A DNA stretch of 14,459 nt from an uncultured Leucothrix sp. (GCA_937923375.1 CALAJG010000095.1:1-14459), one strand, 5' to 3'; counted from the stretch's first letter, positions 5,243 through 13,737 are shown. The notes: generated by a model not told the origin, from the letters alone. A program made the numbers and translations.

Positions 5243-6661
5243 TTACTGTATCGGTGCTGATAAGTAGGCTGCACGACTAAGAATTGTGAACCAGAGTGGT
5301 TTGGCTTCAATTTCTTCAATCTTCATTTCAATGGATTGAGAGAAATCATTCAGGAGCATCGTCTCTACCTGGCTGGCAAACTCTTTATCATCAACAATTG
5401 CCGTAATTTCGAAGTTCAAACGAAATGAGCGATTATCCATATTTGCCGTGCCGACAGCGGCTAAGTAGTCGTCTACTAAAAAAACTTTTTGATGTAGAAA
5501 CCCTCGCTGGTAACGCAATATCCGGACGCCAGCCTTGAGTATTCCCGCTACAAAAGAATAAGCTGATAAGTAGATCAATAAGTTATCTGGCTTATCGGGT
5601 ATTAAAATAGTGACGTCTACGCCCCGTAATGCGGCAAGTCTAAGTGCTTGTTGCACGCCTTCGTCAGGCACGAAGTAGGGGCTGGCAATCCAAATTCGTT
5701 CCTTTGCCACATGCATAGCCTGTTGCATCATTAAGCTAGCGGTTTCAAAGGGATCAGAGGGGCCGGATGGAAGTATTAGTACACGCTGATCACTTTGTTT
5801 TACAGGATTGGGTGTCCAGTTAAGCAGTAAAGCTTCATCTGTTGCCCAATGCCAATCTTCAACGAAGGATAGTTGTGCGCCCAGTGCCGCTGGGCCGTCT
5901 AATCGAATGTGTGTGTCTCGCCAATTTGGATATTTGGGGTTTTTTCCAAGGTATTCATCGCCAACATTATGGCCCCCTAGCCAAGCTGTTTTGCCGTCGA
6001 TCACTACGATTTTACGGTGATTACGGAAATTTAGCTGGAATCGATTCTGGACGTTTCGTGTGGAGTGAAAAGAATTCACCATGACTCCAGCCTGCTCTAA
6101 CCTATTCAGATAGCGCTCGCTTAAGTGGTAACAGCCGATATCATCATAGAGTAAGAAAACCCGAATGTTTTTCCTGACGGCTTTTGCCAACAAATCCAGA
6201 AGCTGATTGCCAAGTTGGTCGTCGTTGATGATATAAAACTGAATTAAAATATAATCTGTTGACTCTCGTATTCCTCTGAAAATATCTTCAAACGTTTCGC
6301 GACCGTTGATTAATAGTTTGGCTTGGTTAGCCTGGGAAAAGGGGAGCTTAGCCAAGACTTCAAAGGCTTTCAGCGCTTCGTTTTGCTTGGCTTTGCTGAT
6401 TAAAAAAGGATCAATGTCTTTGCTGAACAAACCCAGTTTATTTCGAAAATCTTTCTCGTCTTCTACGCGGGCAGAGACATAGCCATTGAAGCGGGTACGC
6501 CCAAAATATAGATAAGCAGGGACACCCAGCCAGGGAAATGCGATCAAAGTCACAACCCACGCAATCGTCCCCTGAGAGGTGCGTGTGGAGAGCAGTGCAA
6601 AAATAGAGGTGATTATGCCCAGTAATTGCACGGCAGCAAATAATATTGCCATCGTTGTCAT
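5243..6661 (-). CDS. cls: Cardiolipin synthase (ClsA type, PLD superfamily)
   Basis: The enzyme joins two phosphatidylglycerol molecules into cardiolipin and glycerol at the inner membrane. The 472-residue protein starts with two hydrophobic segments (about 3-24 and 32-53, with a PWLGVPAYLYFGR motif), then two phospholipase D domains. HKD motif 1 is HRKIVVID (His215, Lys217, Asp222) followed by GGHNVGDEY. Motif 2 is HQKVFLVD (His390, Lys392, Asp397) followed by GTANMDNRSF. Both motifs are intact and the length is normal for ClsA (about 486 in E. coli). The ATG at 6661 has AGGA about seven bases upstream on the minus strand. Its neighbours are the convergent patatin-like gene and the divergent zwf. 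No terminator is visible between cls and the patatin gene. Confidence 0.94.
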   Translation of the reverse strand: MTTMAILFAAVQLLGIITSIFALLSTRTSQGTIAWVVTLIAFPWLGVPAYLYFGRTRFNGYVSARVEDEKDFRNKLGLFSKDIDPFLISKAKQNEALKAFEVLAKLPFSQANQAKLLINGRETFEDIFRGIRESTDYILIQFYIINDDQLGNQLLDLLAKAVRKNIRVFLLYDDIGCYHLSERYLNRLEQAGVMVNSFHSTRNVQNRFQLNFRNHRKIVVIDGKTAWLGGHNVGDEYLGKNPKYPNWRDTHIRLDGPAALGAQLSFVEDWHWATDEALLLNWTPNPVKQSDQRVLILPSGPSDPFETASLMMQQAMHVAKERIWIASPYFVPDEGVQQALRLAALRGVDVTILIPDKPDNLLIYLSAYSFVAGILKAGVRILRYQRGFLHQKVFLVDDYLAAVGTANMDNRSFRLNFEITAIVDDKEFASQVETMLLNDFSQSIEMKIEEIEAKPLWFTILSRAAYLSAPIQ

Positions 6662-6799
6662 TGATCATCCTCGTATAGGTAATTTAGGGTGCATTGGAAA
6701 TAGTTCGCTAATTTATCACAGCATTTCTCCGAACACTGTGAAGCAAGTATAGCGGATGTTACAATCCCTGCTTTCTTGTCGACTTCCTTAGGACGCCTC

Positions 6800-8263
6800 A
6801 TGACCAGTGTAGTAATCCCTGTTAATCCCTTTGATCTCGTTATTTTTGGCGCAACTGGGGATCTTGCCATGCGCAAGTTATTACCTGCATTGTTTCGTCG
6901 TCACGCTGTGGCTCAGATTCCGGAAGATGCAAGAATCATAGGCCTCTCCTTAAGTAAGCACAGCACTAAAAAGTATCGTGAGTTGGCTAATGATGCGTTG
7001 CATAAACATATTCCGGCCGATGAACTTGATGAGGAATTACTTAAAAGCTTCTTGCAACGGGTTCATTATATCCCTAATGATGTCACCGACCCCGATGGGT
7101 GGACAGAGTTAGTCGACATGCTCGGGCAGTTTCCGGATAGAATTCGCGTCTATTATCTAGCTGTTAGCCCAACGTTCTTTGGAGTGATTGCGCACGGTTT
7201 GGCTAATGCTGGCTTATCAGATGGAAAAGCAAGATTGGTTGTAGAAAAGCCGTTAGGGCATGATTTGAAAAGTGCCAAGCAGCTAAACTCAGAGATCGGC
7301 TCAGTATTTAGTGAGCAATGTATTTATCGCATCGACCATTATTTAGGTAAGGAGACGGTACAAAATTTGATGGCGTTGAGGTTTGCCAATGCTTTGTTTG
7401 AACCTATCTGGAATGCCCAGTCTATAGACCATGTTCAAATTACGGCCGCAGAATCATTAGGTGTAGGAACACGGGGCGGTTATTACGATACATCAGGAGC
7501 TATGCGGGATATGGTGCAAAACCATCTAATGCAGCTTGTTTGTCTGCTTGCTATGGAGCCACCGCACGCTTTTTCCGCCGATGCAGTACGGGATGAAAAG
7601 CTAAAAGTGCTGAGGGCATTAAGACCCCTTAAAGGTTATGACGCACTGGATAAAACGGTTAGAGCACAATACTTGGCAAGCACGGACTCGCCTTCGTATG
7701 TAGACGAAGCGAAGAATCCATCTAGCACCACCGAGTGTTATGTTGCTATTGAAGCGGAAATAGAAAATTGGCGTTGGGCTGGTGTTCCTTTTTACCTCAG
7801 AACCGGAAAAAAATTACGTTCCCAGGTTACTGAAATAGCAATTGTTTTCAAAAAGCCACCGCACTTGGTCTTCGGCGACTTATCAACCCCAATATCGAAC
7901 AATGTCTTGAGTATTCGATTACAGCCAGATGAAGGATTGGAATTAGAGTTGATGACCAAAGAACCTGGCCCCGGTGGCTTTCGTTTGCATTCAACCCCGC
8001 TTGATGTAGCTTTTGCTGAAGAGCACCAAAAAGGGCGTATGCCAGATGCTTATGAGCGTTTATTGATGGATGTGGTACGCGGAGACCAGACATTGTTTAT
8101 GCGTGGGGATGAGGTTGAAGCGGCTTGGGAGTGGATAGATCCTATTATGGAAAGCTGGGAAAAATCAGGAACTAAGCCAGAGACCTATGATAGTAATAGT
8201 GAAGGACCTACTGCTTCGGTCGAAATGATGGCAAGATCTGGTAGGCGTTGGAGAAAGATTTAA
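6800..8263 (+). CDS. zwf: Glucose-6-phosphate 1-dehydrogenase
   Basis: This cytosolic enzyme oxidises glucose 6-phosphate to 6-phosphogluconolactone with NADP+ or NAD+, feeding the oxidative pentose phosphate and Entner-Doudoroff pathways. The protein is 487 residues long, as usual. Motifs: dinucleotide-binding FGATGDLAMRKLLPALF (16-32), EKPLGHD (149-155) and active-site RIDHYLGKE (177-185). The catalytic His is in QNHLMQL at about position 242. An in-frame TTG at 6776 would add eight residues, but ATG 6800 has AGGA (6790-6793) at good distance and gives the family's usual N-terminus. No pgl, edd, eda or gnd neighbours it, so it stands as a single-gene unit ending at a strong terminator. No clear HexR-like operator is seen upstream. 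Confidence 0.95.
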   Translation: MTSVVIPVNPFDLVIFGATGDLAMRKLLPALFRRHAVAQIPEDARIIGLSLSKHSTKKYRELANDALHKHIPADELDEELLKSFLQRVHYIPNDVTDPDGWTELVDMLGQFPDRIRVYYLAVSPTFFGVIAHGLANAGLSDGKARLVVEKPLGHDLKSAKQLNSEIGSVFSEQCIYRIDHYLGKETVQNLMALRFANALFEPIWNAQSIDHVQITAAESLGVGTRGGYYDTSGAMRDMVQNHLMQLVCLLAMEPPHAFSADAVRDEKLKVLRALRPLKGYDALDKTVRAQYLASTDSPSYVDEAKNPSSTTECYVAIEAEIENWRWAGVPFYLRTGKKLRSQVTEIAIVFKKPPHLVFGDLSTPISNNVLSIRLQPDEGLELELMTKEPGPGGFRLHSTPLDVAFAEEHQKGRMPDAYERLLMDVVRGDQTLFMRGDEVEAAWEWIDPIMESWEKSGTKPETYDSNSEGPTASVEMMARSGRRWRKI

Positions 8264-8293
8264 CTTTGGTATTCGATGTCAAATCCTACAACC

Positions 8294-8326
8294 AAAAATG
8301 CCCGGATCAAGTCCGGGCATTTTTTT
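8294..8326. terminator. Bidirectional intrinsic terminator between zwf and aqpZ
   Basis: The 13-bp stem AAAAATGCCCGGA (8294-8306) / TCCGGGCATTTTT (8312-8324) has a 5-base loop. It is flanked by A-run and T-run, so it can end zwf on the plus strand and aqpZ on the minus strand. Confidence 0.92.
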
Positions 8327-8359
8327 AGCTTGAATTAATTCAGGCCAACATTTAGAAGA

Positions 8360-9070
8360 TTAATCTTCCTGTGAGCTACCCATCAATGCACGGTAAGCCA
8401 ATGCACCGATAATTGCACCAGCGATCGGTGCTGCCCAGAATACCCATAGCTGAGTCATAGCTGTAGCGTCCATTGAGATCAATGCAGGTCCTGTACTACG
8501 AGCTGGGTTAACAGACGTATTCGATACTGGAATTGAGATCAAGTGAATCAGTGTTAAACACATACCGATGGCAAGAGGAGCGAAGCCAGCAGGAGCGCGC
8601 TTGTCTGTTGCACCCATGATCACCATTAAGAATGCAGCCGTCATTACAACTTCAGTAATGATTACAGCAATTAGGTTGAATTTACCAGGAGATGCTTCAC
8701 CAAAACCGTTTGAAGCTAGATTGCCTATGGCGGCGCTACCTTCGGGCCCGTTGGCCAGTATCAGCGCAAGAATTGCCGCCGCAGCACAAGCACCAGCTAC
8801 CTGAGCAATAATATAAGGAATCAGCTCAGCAAAGCCGAAACGACCACCAAACCACAAACCAATTGAGATCGCTGGGTTAAAGTGTCCGCCAGAGATATGA
8901 CCAACAGCATAAGCCATTGTTAGTACAGTTAAACCGAATGCAAAAGAAACACCCACTAAACCGATACCAACGTCTGGGAAAGCAGCCGCTAGTTTTGCGC
9001 TACCAACACCGCCTAGTACTAGCCAAAGTGTTCCGAAAAACTCTGCGAAAAGTCTGTTATGTAAATGCAT
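8360..9070 (-). CDS. aqpZ: Aquaporin Z, water channel
   Basis: This inner-membrane water channel of the MIP family has 236 residues and six predicted membrane helices plus two half-helices. Both NPA motifs are intact: HFNPAIS (65-67) and SVNPARSTG (188-190). The aromatic/arginine filter reads Phe45, His176, Thr185, Arg191. This corresponds to the narrow water-selective AqpZ type rather than the glycerol facilitator GlpF. ISGGHFNP and the AFGLTVLTMAYAVGH segment match AqpZ closely. The ATG at 9070 has only a distant GGAA upstream, a weak ribosome site, but the N-terminal sequence fits the family. It is divergent from cysZ across a 454-base intergenic region and ends at the terminator shared with zwf. 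Confidence 0.95.
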   Translation of the reverse strand: MHLHNRLFAEFFGTLWLVLGGVGSAKLAAAFPDVGIGLVGVSFAFGLTVLTMAYAVGHISGGHFNPAISIGLWFGGRFGFAELIPYIIAQVAGACAAAAILALILANGPEGSAAIGNLASNGFGEASPGKFNLIAVIITEVVMTAAFLMVIMGATDKRAPAGFAPLAIGMCLTLIHLISIPVSNTSVNPARSTGPALISMDATAMTQLWVFWAAPIAGAIIGALAYRALMGSSQED

Positions 9071-9524
9071 AGAATAAAATTCCGTTTATTTGAATTAATA
9101 ATAAAGGTAGTAGTGGCACGCAACGTTATGAAAAGCTGTGTTGCTCTGCCGCACCCCCCTGAGTGGTGCCGTTTATTTATATAGTTCATTTGTAGTGGGT
9201 GAAATTTGTGCACCTGCAAGAAACTTATCTTGAACAAATCTACATCCACATGACCATTTATAAATGCGATGCACATTTTAATGTCTTGACCCGTACATCA
9301 GATGAACCATTATGGAAATCCACATCACTCAGTGGAAAATAAATTCAGGTTTAGAAACGAATTATTCAATCATAAAAATTATCTCCTCATCATATTAAAT
9401 GCCATTATAAGGTATCAATGATACTCACGATCTGTTCTGAAAAGGGCAGGTCGTTTTTTTTGATTTATGCCTGTAAAATTGTTTATCGATTAAAAAATAT
9501 CTCTGCATCCAGGAGTAGCACCCA
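9071..9524. other. Long intergenic region between divergent aqpZ and cysZ
   Basis: These 454 bases hold no protein gene I can support; short ORFs such as ATG 9127 (18 codons) and ATG 9251 (31 codons) lack ribosome sites. The region contains a perfect palindrome GTATCA-A-TGATAC (9412-9424) and, directly after it, a terminator-like hairpin on the plus strand (9427-9461). It is AT-rich in its right half. Promoters for aqpZ and cysZ must lie here but no hexamer pair is convincing. Confidence 0.5.
9427..9461 (+). terminator. Terminator-like hairpin upstream of cysZ
   Basis: ACGATCTG (9427-9434) pairs with CAGGTCGT (9447-9454) over eight positions, including one G-T, around a 12-base loop. A run of eight T follows (9454-9461). 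It sits about 63 bases before the cysZ start with no gene on the same strand upstream, so it would end a short unknown RNA or attenuate cysZ. Confidence 0.55.
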
Positions 9525-10268
9525 ATGATTAGTGGTTTTTTCAAAGGCTTTGCCTTTCTTTTTCAGGGCTTTTCGCTGATTTTTCAAAAAGGCATCAGGC
9601 GCTTTGTGCTGATTCCTCTACTGATCAATATAGTGATTTTTAGTGGTGCAGTTTGGGTAGCCTACTCTCAGTACCAACAGCTCATGGCACAAATTTTGGG
9701 CTGGCTGCCATCATGGCTGTCTTGGGTGGAGTGGTTGCTGCTACCACTTTTTGTCGTGTTGGTTATGCTTGTTATTTTTTATTCATTTAGCATCATTGCC
9801 AATTTTATTGCTGCACCATTCAATGCATTGCTTGCAGAGCGGGTTGAACACAAATTAAGAGGTACTACCTCACTAGAGGTTTCCGACACTTCGTTGGTGA
9901 GAAATATTGGTAAAACGCTTGGAAGTGAAGTCAAGAAATTGCTGTATACGCTGAAGTGGCTGCCTTTATTGGTACTAATTACTATTATTCCCGGAGTGAA
10001 CATCATCTCTCCGTTTGCGTGGCTGATTTACGGTGCATGGATGTATGCGTTGCAATATACGGATTATCCGATGGGCAATCATGAGCTTTTTATGAAAGAT
10101 GAACTGCCAATTCTTCGTAAAAACCGTGGACATTCACTGGGGTTTGGCGCTGCAACGACCTTAGTGACTATCATTCCAGGGCTAAACTTTCTGGCAATGC
10201 CGGTGGCAGTGTCTGGCGCAACAGCTATGTGGGTTAAGCAGCTATCACCATCACGTGGAAACGCCTAG
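9525..10268 (+). CDS. cysZ: CysZ family sulfate permease
   Basis: CysZ is an inner-membrane protein for sulfate uptake feeding cysteine synthesis. The 247-residue protein is close to E. coli CysZ (about 253) and has the family's hydrophobic pattern: segments at about 25-48 and 68-95, a hydrophobic stretch at about 145-175 (WLPLLVLITIIPGVNIISPF) and a C-terminal one at about 205-232 with a second IIPGLNF motif. The repeated IPG-N-I/F motif and YALQYTDYPMGNH segment are typical. CAGGAG lies about nine bases before the ATG. No cys genes are adjacent. Its last 18 bases overlap the 3' end of the opposite-strand TPR gene, and no terminator is visible in between. Confidence 0.92.
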   Translation: MISGFFKGFAFLFQGFSLIFQKGIRRFVLIPLLINIVIFSGAVWVAYSQYQQLMAQILGWLPSWLSWVEWLLLPLFVVLVMLVIFYSFSIIANFIAAPFNALLAERVEHKLRGTTSLEVSDTSLVRNIGKTLGSEVKKLLYTLKWLPLLVLITIIPGVNIISPFAWLIYGAWMYALQYTDYPMGNHELFMKDELPILRKNRGHSLGFGAATTLVTIIPGLNFLAMPVAVSGATAMWVKQLSPSRGNA

Positions 10269-11573
10269 CCGAGAGCTTATCTCATCAAGCCTTTGCTTCT
10301 GTCTTATCAAATCGCTCAGTTTGCGGGGGGTAAAGTGCAGCAAGACTGCCCCGAATAATGCTAACCCTAACGCGCAACCAACAACGAGTGACTGAACATA
10401 AAGGTTGATTGGTAAGCCAAAATTCAACAGGTCTGCAATAGTACTTAGAACGTAACTTAATCCAAGCGCGATCAGGCTAACTACGGCTGCATATAACATC
10501 CATTGGCCAGTTTGATGGATTTTGTTTGCTAATTTTTGATGTCCCTCAATGCCATAAATATACTGTTGTTTGCGCATGTTCAAGGAACTAATAATAATCG
10601 AACGGCTGCGCTTTTGAATTAGGTTGATGCTAAGGGCTTCATTGAATATCAACAGAGGTGATAGTTTTAATAGGATTTCCCGCTGTTTCTGCTGCAGAAT
10701 CATGATGCTGTCTTCGTGACCCAGCTCTCTATCGAGGTTTAATAAATGCAGCGGATCATTCTTCCATCGTTCAATTAGTTGACGTTGAATATTGATCGTG
10801 TGTTTTTCTCTGGCACGTTTGAAAAATCGTTGCAGAGATGGGTTTTGTTGAATGCTCGTGTCATGAAAAGTAAAAATTTCATAATGCGGAGCCTTGCTGA
10901 TCAACGCCGCTAAATGAGGCATTGCCTGAGTTGTTCTTTGGGCTCGTGATAAGAACCGAATGCGCTCAAATTGCAATTCAGGGTTGTAACTTTGGCTCAG
11001 GGTGCATGCTGTTTCTGTTGCTAGCAGGGCCTGAGAATATTTGTTATTTTTAAAACGCGCGTGTGCAAGATGCCGATAGGCAAAGCATGAAAATGATGGA
11101 TTAATTGCTTGGCTCTGTAGCGCTGCCACATTGAAGTGCCTTTCAGCAAGTGCATAGTTTTTTGCATTTAAGTAGAGCCACCCCAGATGAAAGTGACAGA
11201 GATGATCATTGGGAGTTTTGGTTAAACTCTGCCTGGCGGTTTTGATATCTGGTGGTAAACGTTTCATTGCAGCGATGGGCAAATGCTTATGCTGGCGCTT
11301 AAGCTCTAAAGATAACTCTAAAGCCAGGTTCTCTAAAACAATATAATGCTCTTCTTGCCACTGAGCTGCCTTGCGCTTCAAGTCCCCGTTAGCATTGATG
11401 AGATTGTTACTCAACCCTTTGCGAATTGCCCGTTTGGCTTCATTTGCTTTAACCCCATGGTAAATAAAAAAATACTCAACATTTATAAGGTAGAATACTG
11501 GTGATTGCCCATCAGCCGATAACAAGGTATCTATCGGCACCCGAATCGGGTTTCTTTTGTCATTGCTTTGCAT
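10251..11573 (-). CDS. TPR-like protein with two C-terminal membrane segments, function unknown
   Basis: I do not recognise this 440-residue protein as a named family. Residues about 120-230 resemble tetratricopeptide repeats (PNDHLCHFHLGWLYLNAKNY, AERHFNVAALQSQAINPSFS, AYRHLAHARFKNNKYSQALL). The N-terminal 100 residues are basic and hydrophilic without a signal peptide. Two hydrophobic helices at about 359-376 and 391-412 are joined by a short loop and followed by a basic tail. A membrane-anchored protein with a large cytosolic scaffold domain is a reasonable inference. No catalytic motif is seen. The ATG has no obvious Shine-Dalgarno, so the start is uncertain. It overlaps cysZ tail to tail by 18 bases and diverges from the UDG gene. 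Confidence 0.75.
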   Translation of the reverse strand: MQSNDKRNPIRVPIDTLLSADGQSPVFYLINVEYFFIYHGVKANEAKRAIRKGLSNNLINANGDLKRKAAQWQEEHYIVLENLALELSLELKRQHKHLPIAAMKRLPPDIKTARQSLTKTPNDHLCHFHLGWLYLNAKNYALAERHFNVAALQSQAINPSFSCFAYRHLAHARFKNNKYSQALLATETACTLSQSYNPELQFERIRFLSRAQRTTQAMPHLAALISKAPHYEIFTFHDTSIQQNPSLQRFFKRAREKHTINIQRQLIERWKNDPLHLLNLDRELGHEDSIMILQQKQREILLKLSPLLIFNEALSINLIQKRSRSIIISSLNMRKQQYIYGIEGHQKLANKIHQTGQWMLYAAVVSLIALGLSYVLSTIADLLNFGLPINLYVQSLVVGCALGLALFGAVLLHFTPRKLSDLIRQKQRLDEISSRLGVST

Positions 11574-11768
11574 AATTTCAAGATATCTAAAGCGATTATT
11601 GGTAAGAGAATAATAGAATCAACTGCTTAGGCCTTATTAAATTATCGTTAACGATGTTGCTTTGGTGACGAATGGCCTTGTCTGTTTAATGCTTAGACAG
11701 CTTGATGAGTTATTTTAAAGTCTATCCAAACACGCTGGAGATGATAATTTAAAGCTGTTCAATCATGA

Positions 11769-12401
11769 TTGATTTATACTGCTCTGGTGAACAGACCAAG
11801 CAACTATCAATTACTTATTTCTCACCAGCAAGCTTTACATAACTGTCAGGTCTGCCCAAATATGATTGGCCCCGTGATAACTTGCGAACCTGTTGTTTCA
11901 AAGATTGTCCTGGTTGGTCAAGCCCCCGGGGATCGCGAGGGTGTAATAGGTAAACCATTTGGCTGGACTGCAGGTAAAACCTTGTTTAAATGGTTTGCCA
12001 GTCAAGGTGTTAGTGAGGAAGCGTTCAGGCGTTCAGTATATATTGCCTCGGTGTGTCGTTGCTTCCCAGGGAAGAAACCTAAAGGTGGAGATCGCGTACC
12101 AGACAAAAATGAAATTTCAAACTGTCGACAATGGATGGAAGCAGAGTTTGCTTTGTTGCAGCCACAGCTAATAATCTTAGTTGGAAAGTTAGCAATTTCT
12201 CAATTCTTGACGGTGGACAAACTAACCGATGTCATTGGCCAACAGTTTGAACAAGAGATCGCTGGACAAGGATGCAGTCTGATCCCGCTTCCTCATCCCT
12301 CAGGTGCCTCTACCTGGCATCAAAGAGAACCTGGCTTGCTGTTACTTAATCAGGCACTAGAAAAATTGGGTGATCATCCTGCATGGCCATCCATCAAGTA
12401 A
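11769..12401 (+). CDS. Uracil-DNA glycosylase superfamily protein (Fe-S, family 4-like)
   Basis: This is a predicted DNA-repair glycosylase that removes uracil from DNA, about 210 residues long. Motif A reads GQAPGDREGVIGKPFGWTAG (50-69) and the C-terminal motif is LPHPSGAS with His176. Cysteines C26 and C29, C96/C98 (VCRCFPG) and C119 are spaced as the [4Fe-4S] ligands of family 4/5 enzymes. In family 4 the first motif usually has GE before the Pro; here Gln51 is found, so activity may differ. The start is doubtful: an in-frame TGA at 11766 limits it, leaving TTG 11769 or GTG 11787, neither with a good ribosome site. The TTG overlaps a 12-base palindrome CAATCATGATTG (11760-11771). It is divergent from the TPR gene and 124 bases ahead of hflK. 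Confidence 0.85.
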   Translation: MIYTALVNRPSNYQLLISHQQALHNCQVCPNMIGPVITCEPVVSKIVLVGQAPGDREGVIGKPFGWTAGKTLFKWFASQGVSEEAFRRSVYIASVCRCFPGKKPKGGDRVPDKNEISNCRQWMEAEFALLQPQLIILVGKLAISQFLTVDKLTDVIGQQFEQEIAGQGCSLIPLPHPSGASTWHQREPGLLLLNQALEKLGDHPAWPSIK

Positions 12402-12449
12402 ATTATTTAAGACGTTGCCTGAAAATAATCAGCAGCTTACAATTACCTG

Positions 12450-12479
12450 CTTTGATTTTTTGAATTTTGCCCATATAGT
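12450..12479 (+). promoter_or_regulatory. hflK promoter with sigma70-like and sigma32-like elements
   Basis: TTGATT (12452-12457), a 16-base spacer and TATAGT (12474-12479) fit a sigma70 promoter. Overlapping it, CTTTGA (12450-12455), 14 bases and CCCATATA (12470-12477) resemble the heat-shock sigma32 pattern (CTTGAA, 13-15 bases, CCCCATNT). Known E. coli hfq/hflX-region transcripts include sigma32-dependent ones, so heat control of hflKC is plausible here but unproven. Confidence 0.5.
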
Positions 12480-12525
12480 TGAAAATCAGGCTTAGGCCAG
12501 ATCAACCAATAGACGGAGTTAATGC

Positions 12526-13737
12526 ATGCCTTGGAATGAACCAGGTGGAAATAAAGATAAGGATCCTTGGAGTAATAGGCCTTCACGCGGGAATTCGTCC
12601 GATGGAATAGAGGACGCCATTCAGAAAATGAATGATAAATTAGGTCAGCTATTTGGTGGTCGATCTTCAGGTAATGGCAGCAGCGATGGCGCTGAAGGCG
12701 ACGGTGGCGGATTAAACAAAAGTGTTTTAATTGGCTTGGGAGCTATTGCATTTCTTGCATGGCTTGCAACTGGGATCTACACAGTAGATTCTGCTGAGCG
12801 TGGTGTTGAACTTCGTTTTGGAAAATATCACCAAACAACGATGCCTGGGTTACATTGGCACATGCCTTACCCTATAGATACCGTGGAGAAAGTCGACGTC
12901 GATAGGAGTCGTACCGCCCGAGATGCTAGTGGCAGTACGCACATGCTGACAAAAGATGAAAATATCATCTCCATCGCAGTCAATGTTCAATATCGGATAA
13001 AGAACCCAGAAAACTATCTGTTCAATGTGTTTTTGCCTGACTTTGAGACTGATCAGAGGATTGGAACAGTTTATAACGTAATGCGAAGTGCGGTTCGTGA
13101 AGTGGTTGGTCGTACCACCATGGATTCGATCATCGGTGCAGACCGTGAAAAAATGGCGCCAGATATCAGGCTGATTATGCAACGTGTACTCGATGACTAT
13201 AAGTCGGGCATTGATATTATGAAAGTCAACGTCACCGATGCAGAGGCGCCTAAAGAAGTTAAGGATGCTTTTGATGATGCCATCCGAGCGCGTGAAGATC
13301 AGAATCGCTTCAAAAACCAAGCGGAAACGTATGCAAAGCAAGTGGTACCCAGCGCACGTGGTAAAGCGGCACGTATCATTGAAGATGCGACTGCATACCG
13401 TAGCCGCGCAATCTCCAAAGCTCAGGGTGAGTCGTCACGATTTGAGCAGCTATCAACTGCCTATAGCAAAGCACCGGACGTTACTCGCGAACGACTTTAT
13501 CTTGAAACGATGGAGCAGGTTCTTGAAACCAGCTCTAAAGTAATGATTGATTCTAAATCAGGGAATAATATGTTGTACCTTCCGCTTGATAAGCTACAGG
13601 GTAATGCTGGAAGTGGCAAAGGCAGTAGCAGTACTGAGGTTAGAGGGGCTGTTGCAAGTGCAATGAGCAACGCCGCTGACCGAGCCAAAAATATGCCAAC
13701 CAGAACGCTGCGAGATGCAGCAAGGGAGAGCAGATAA
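12526..13737 (+). CDS. hflK: FtsH protease modulator HflK
   Basis: HflK is a single-pass inner-membrane SPFH/band 7 protein. With HflC it forms a large periplasmic cage that surrounds and modulates the FtsH protease. The 403-residue protein (E. coli about 419) opens with the typical MPWNEPGG and a Gly/Ser/Asp-rich cytosolic segment (1-64). A membrane helix follows at about 66-86 (SVLIGLGAIAFLAWLATGIY), then the band 7 domain from VDSAERGVELRFGKY. A long helical region at about 250-320 (AREDQNRFKNQAETYAKQVV and following) precedes a low-complexity tail after about 360. GGAG at 12515-12518 is seven bases before the ATG. Its TAA overlaps the ATG of hflC by one base, implying translational coupling. 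Unlike in E. coli, hfq and hflX are not next to it. Confidence 0.96.
   Translation: MPWNEPGGNKDKDPWSNRPSRGNSSDGIEDAIQKMNDKLGQLFGGRSSGNGSSDGAEGDGGGLNKSVLIGLGAIAFLAWLATGIYTVDSAERGVELRFGKYHQTTMPGLHWHMPYPIDTVEKVDVDRSRTARDASGSTHMLTKDENIISIAVNVQYRIKNPENYLFNVFLPDFETDQRIGTVYNVMRSAVREVVGRTTMDSIIGADREKMAPDIRLIMQRVLDDYKSGIDIMKVNVTDAEAPKEVKDAFDDAIRAREDQNRFKNQAETYAKQVVPSARGKAARIIEDATAYRSRAISKAQGESSRFEQLSTAYSKAPDVTRERLYLETMEQVLETSSKVMIDSKSGNNMLYLPLDKLQGNAGSGKGSSSTEVRGAVASAMSNAADRAKNMPTRTLRDAARESR

Noticed and set aside
6716..6741. TCACAG / CTGTGA inverted repeat between cls and zwf, as a CRP-like site
   Set aside because: The half-sites are in the wrong order for CRP (TGTGA-N6-TCACA is needed) and the spacer is 14 bases. 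The arms are only 6 bases long, so chance is likely.
6776..6799. TTG 6776 as the zwf start
   Set aside because: ATG 6800 has a proper AGGA ribosome site, and the added residues do not match the usual Zwf N-terminus.
9127..9183. Short ORFs in the aqpZ-cysZ intergenic region (18 and 31 codons) as small proteins
   Set aside because: No ribosome-binding site or recognisable composition supports translation.
12431..12461. AGCAG...CTGCT followed by T-rich sequence as a terminator of the UDG gene
   Set aside because: The stem has only 5 bp with an 11-base loop, and the T-rich part coincides with the hflK promoter spacer.
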